A DNA stretch of 64,000 nucleotides from Petrolisthes cinctipes (taxonomy: Eukaryota > Arthropoda > Malacostraca > Decapoda > Porcellanidae), in NCBI GenBank assembly GCA_033782935.1, contig JAWQEG010003809.1, positions 1 through 64,000 on the forward strand, in the 5' to 3' direction. Positions 59,880 to 64,000 of the stretch are shown piece by piece. Made by a program: the position numbers and the translations under genes. Numbering within the stretch: position 1 is the first letter of the stretch; the number at the start of each line of letters is the position of its first letter. Under the pieces are notes generated by a model. The model was not told the origin of the DNA. It saw only the letters and a program-made list of their open reading frames with translations, and did not search any database.

Positions 59880-60535
59880 TAGCATTAGTACAAGCCACAA
59901 CACTCTGGGGAACATTGCCGTTAAAGGCCATGAAGTTATTTGATACATGGTGGGAAGTTAATATGAGTAAATATATGTAAACAATTGCAGAAATATCATG
60001 AAAGAGAACAAATAAAACATTGATAATAATATGAAGTAACAATAATAAACATATTGTACAGCGGGTGGGAAAACATCAGCCACATCACACACCCAGCCCC
60101 ACGACACACACCCAGCCCCATGACACACACCCAGCCCCACGACACTCACTGACACGAGCCCCTGAACACCGTGGATCCCATTAGGGCAGGCGAGGCGACA
60201 TTACTCCAACCACCCACTATACATAAACATATACACATATGTACACATACAAACACAGACACACACACACATACACATGCATATACGTACACATACATAC
60301 ATGCAGACACACACATAGACATATACATACAAGTAAAAAAAACGCATTTAGAGTAATAATGTTGCAGAAACGAGTTGCATAGTAAAGAATACAGATTATG
60401 TGATAATGGTCAGCCCAAAGCCTAGGGAATGATATTCCCCCAGCTTTGGGATAGCCTAACATACAAGTTAAATGTGAACATTATAAATTGACATTTCTAG
60501 GGGCTGAGAAACTAGGGAAATATATTGAGAATATT
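59880..60535 (-). repeat. LINE 3'-tail repeat, copy B
   Basis: CAACACTCTGGGGAACATTG at 59899 and TCTAGGGGCTGAGAAACTAG at 60496 mirror copy A. The middle holds CCAGCCCCACGACACACAC repeats (60090-60145) and a CA-rich block (60220-60335) instead of (AAT)n. Confidence 0.72.
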
Positions 60536-60710
60536 TTCTTCTAAAACATCAGGCTGGTTAATTAAATAGTCACACATATCACGATACATTAGGTGAAAGG
60601 GTCTAAAGTGGTCAATTAAGGGACAATGCATGATGTAATGTCTGAGTGTGCGAGAATCGGGAGCTTGACGCGAGTTAAATATTAGTTTATAAAAGTATAT
60701 CATGCTATAT
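60512..60710 (-). pseudogene. Fragment of a LINE ORF2 C-terminus
   Basis: Minus-strand frame with SRTLRHYIMHCPLIDHFRP and YRDMCDYLINQPDVLEE, resembling the H-x-x-x-x-C-P tail that follows reverse transcriptase in CR1/Jockey-like LINEs. It abuts copy B of the tail repeat, which would be its 3' untranslated end. Confidence 0.5.
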
Positions 60711-61725
60711 CAGATCCAACTACTCATTCTCTATGTTAACATTTCCTTGTGATAGAAAACAGTTTTGGAGTATATACTATTCTATAACTTAAATTTGTCA
60801 TTTCTATCATTATTGATTTTAACTTCTGGGTGTGTATGCATTAAGGAGAGCTGAAAGTGATATACTATAAACCAAGGAAGTACCCATAAGTTTAATTAAC
60901 ACTACCATTGTGGATGCATCAACAAAATTTGGACAGGTTTTTCCAATTTTCGACTTTTATAACTTTCCATCAATACAAAATTAGTGCCAAATCTGCTGTT
61001 TCGTGTTTTACCCTTACCCATAAACCCAAATATCCCAGGCTCTCGCTATATGATTGTAGGGTAGGTGTGGTGGGATTACTCTAAAACACACAAAGTATCC
61101 CCGAAAAAAAATCGATGTCCGAACAACGAAACTAAAGCAAAGAATACCCGATAACATAATAGGCTGTGGGTCACCTTGGGGAGTGTAGCCTACTGTTGGA
61201 TTTAATTGAAAATATCCAGTATCAATAATAATAATCCTCTACTGAATCCCGCCATCAATGTAATCCATGCCTATTCCATACTGGATTACATTGGTTCTTT
61301 GTCTCTTCATTTTCACATCAGTAAGAGTTTGCATTGTTTGACTGAGGCCTTAAATCTAGCCTATTACACTAAGGCCGCTGTAGTTAGTCGACCTAAGGCG
61401 CGGATATTTTGATGATTGCAGCATTGATCAAAAAGTATCCGACAAATTAATATATAATTCCTTAGGTGTGGCAATAGAAACTACAGACTGCCTAGCTCAC
61501 TTTAATTAAGCTAATGTAACAGGTATATATATTATCATCACTACATTTTTATTTATATATTTATTTATTTATTTACATATTTATATACAGTATATTCCTG
61601 AAGCTGTCGAAAAAATTGCATCGTACAGTACGTCGGTAAATGCCTGGCTGATTCCGACCTTGGGTGAAGTTAAACAAAAACGAACTACACTTGGACGAAC
61701 GGAAGGACGCTCCGACGAAGGAAGA
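60711..61725. other. Unrecognised AT-rich stretch
   Basis: Only (TTTA)n at 61546-61585. No frame, element or gene recognised. Confidence 0.45.
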
Positions 61726-61729
61726 AGCG

Positions 61730-62165
61730 GAAGTATGTATGTATGTGTGTGTATGTGTGTGTATGGAAAAGGGAGGATGAGGGGAGTAAAGGGGGGGGGG
61801 GGGTTGACGAGATCACTTCACTCTGTGTCATTCAACCCAGCAAATACCAGCCTCCACCAAGGTATGTGTTAACAGCAGCACATAACTAACTGCCTTCCTC
61901 ACACTACCCTCTCCCCTCCCCTCTCTCCTCTCTCTCTTTCTCTCTCTCTCTCTCGCCAGCTCCAGCCATTACCGCTCGCCTTCTGAGTTTGTTTGTATGT
62001 TTGTAGCTTGGGCTTAATGCCTATGGACTACGTAATGGTCATTTATTAAGGCGATATATTTATAGATTGATAGAGTGTGTGCATGTGGAGAAGTGTACGT
62101 GTGTGTGTGTGTCATGGTGTGTATGTGGAGAAGTATACAGTACGTGTGTGTTATGTGGGTGTCTG
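61730..62165. repeat. Short TG, G-run and CT repeats
   Basis: GTATGTATGTGTGTGTATG at 61735-61765, G-run 61790-61802, (CT)n at 61926-61953, TG-rich 62070-62165. Confidence 0.8.
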
Positions 62166-62378
62166 TGAGTGTTCTTCTCGCCTTCTCAACACACTCGCTA
62201 CTTTTGTATCTTGTATAAAAGTTCATTCGCCTGTTGCACGACTTTTGACCTTGATTGTACGTCCTTACGTCATCCAGTCCACCCATGGTTCGGGAAATTA
62301 GTTACTAGAATTATTATGCAGTTGATGTTGGGCGACTACTTTGATTACTTGTTAAAAAACTCTGTAATCTATTATTAT

Positions 62379-62403
62379 TATTTTTTTTTTTTTTTTTTTT
62401 TTT
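62379..62403. repeat. Poly-T run
   Basis: About 24 T after a TTATTATTATT run; could be the tail of a minus-strand retroposed sequence, but no body was recognised. Confidence 0.7.
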
Positions 62404-63207
62404 AGTAGCCTAACCGATTACTGTGTAAATGATTACTGATAACTGTATTTTTCAGTGTACAGTACATTTATAGTATTATAATTGAGTCGTCATTAAAGGA
62501 CCGAAAGATTTACATGTAATTCTACCGTAAAAATTAACTTGTTTTGATAATATACAAGATAATGATACATTTGGCTTCGTTTGCACCAACTCAATATTAC
62601 GTATCAATACATATTGACATTTCTTATCAGTAAATTTTTACATCTGTTAATATATGCTACTGTGGTTGCTTATATATAATGCTATAGTAAACGAGTACTA
62701 AACATAATTACTAAAGAAAAACTAGCTGTTATGCAGTGGATCATATATCATAACATTAATAGTATGGTGATGCATGCAATGTTGCCACGTCCATCACAGT
62801 CGCTACTTCTGCCCGCCCCATCCATTTCCTTCCGTCACGTTATAAGTATTTAATTGTATGGGGAAGAAAGATCTAGAAGGTTTAGATAAGGCGGCAAGTG
62901 TTTACATGTGACAACCGGGCCTTTGCACACTCTTCTCGACCAATCAGCAGCCTCGGTGACTTACCCGCCTGCATCCGCCAATCACGCATCATTGAACATA
63001 AACAATTGACATATATTGATAGATATTTATTATTTTACAAATTTCTCGCATATTATTTGAGTGATATGAAGTATTATAGTGCGATTATACGATAAAATAT
63101 ATTGTTAGCGTTCGTTTTAGTAGCTTTTTATAATTATCAGACATGGAAATAAGGGAGAAATAGCGTCGAAATAGGATCACCAATAACACAAATTTAACCA
63201 ACCTATT
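62404..63207. other. Unrecognised stretch
   Basis: No repeat or gene recognised. Confidence 0.45.
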
Positions 63208-63215
63208 AACCTAAT

Positions 63216-63687
63216 CAGTGCTTCCATTTTAGGGTAAAATACCCTAAACTAGGGTAATCAAACCCTCTTTAGGGTAGTATTTAGGGTAATGCCTAATTTG
63301 GGGTAATTTTAAAGCAAAGTATATTTTATAAACGTGTCAAAACCTATAAAAATTTAAGAATAGTACACAAAGGTATTGTAGACATGAAAAATCATGTTAA
63401 TTAATATTGAGATTACATGTATACATTGCTTTGCAATTTTGCTAAACCCATCAAGGTATCCATAATTCAGTATATCAGAACATAACCTTACTTCCGTGAT
63501 GCGGGTCACTGGTTGTGGCAATATATATAATTTATTTTAGTTTGTCTTATATATGATCAAAAATTACTGTGTATTAATGCACTACATTATTCTACGATAT
63601 TGCCGAATTTTTAGGGTAATATTTAGTCATATAGGGTAAAACTGGCTCGATTCTAGGGTAATATTTTCGGAGCTCATGGAAGCCCTG
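63216..63687. mobile_element. hAT-type non-autonomous element (472 bp) with 8-bp target duplication
   Basis: Left tip CAGTGCTTCCAT and right tip (complement) CAGGGCTTCCAT form the short inverted ends. The 8-bp direct repeat AACCTAAT flanks it exactly (63208-63215 and 63688-63695), as expected of hAT transposases. Both ends are packed with TAGGGTAAT/TAGGGTAAA subterminal copies (about ten). No coding frame. Confidence 0.9.
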
Positions 63688-63695
63688 AACCTAAT

Positions 63696-64000
63696 CCAAT
63701 CAATCCAGTCATCAGTCGGTTGCCTAAAATTGAAGAGAGGTGATGCATCTATTGTACCGCCCTCATAGTTTTATTTGTTTTAAGTGTATCTGAGAACGTA
63801 CGCCATCAGAGTGTTACGTAAAGTGTCCGTATCGCATTACAGGTCGACCTTGTTGGAATGTGTGCATAGTTTGACCTAGGATAGTGATGAGGTAGGTGAT
63901 AATATTATTTATTATTATTTTGTTATATAGTTTTGATGGGTGGGTGTTTGTTGGATATTATGACTGTTATGTGGCTCAGAGGACATGTGTTTGTCTCGTG
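63696..64000. other. Unrecognised right edge
   Basis: No repeat, element or frame recognised. Confidence 0.45.

Overview
The window is animal (eukaryotic) nuclear DNA, most likely from an arthropod and plausibly a decapod crustacean. Three things suggest this: interrupted genes with GT/AG introns, a short interstitial run of the arthropod telomere unit TTAGG (2928-2972), and an extreme density of microsatellites and minisatellites with many short terminal-inverted-repeat elements. The species is inferred and cannot be fixed from the sequence. There is no bacterial-style gene packing, and I recognised no RNA gene.

Two genes can be supported, and they converge. (1) On the plus strand, 21135-26528, eight exons with consistent phases encode a membrane-anchored protein with two PAN/Apple domains, a zona pellucida (ZP) domain, a basic cleavage site and one transmembrane helix. 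The architecture is that of the Drosophila nyobe/neyo/morpheyus/trynity group of apical-matrix proteins. Its first exon(s) were not found. (2) On the minus strand, 54676 down to 32919, I reconstruct six exons joined by matching intron phases. One is a giant exon of about 10.7 kb holding exactly 94 head-to-tail copies of a 102-bp (34-residue) Thr/Ser/Pro/Glu-rich unit. The product would be a secreted, mucin-like protein of about 3,790 residues, flanked by cysteine-containing and coiled-coil segments. I recognise no named family. Both proteins could serve an apical or cuticular extracellular matrix, but that link is inference.

Layout: 1-15900 is almost entirely low-complexity tandem repeat (CT, TG, CCA, 18-, 24-, 36- and 60-bp units) with a few short transposons. 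16000-19100 holds TTAA-flanked elements and a broken Tc1-like transposase. 19600-21100 is microsatellite. 21135-26528 is the ZP gene, with minisatellite-rich introns. 26529-32918 lies between the convergent gene ends and holds minisatellites and short elements. 32919-54676 is the mucin-like gene; its first large intron contains a decayed LINE that is itself split by a 990-bp element with 355-bp inverted arms. 55900-58100 is a dense cluster of nested short elements plus a second LINE tail. 58200-60700 holds a CT-rich minisatellite and duplicated LINE tails. 60700-64000 is mostly unrecognised, with one clean hAT-type element.

The most unusual non-genic signal is a superfamily of about 28 short (about 155-172 bp) fold-back elements bounded by TTAA. 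Their outer ends belong to at least three different types, but all share one inner palindromic core (GATTCCTCC, then roughly AAACTATGCCA, then GAAACAG, repeated in inverted orientation). Many are chained end to end, sharing a single TTAA.
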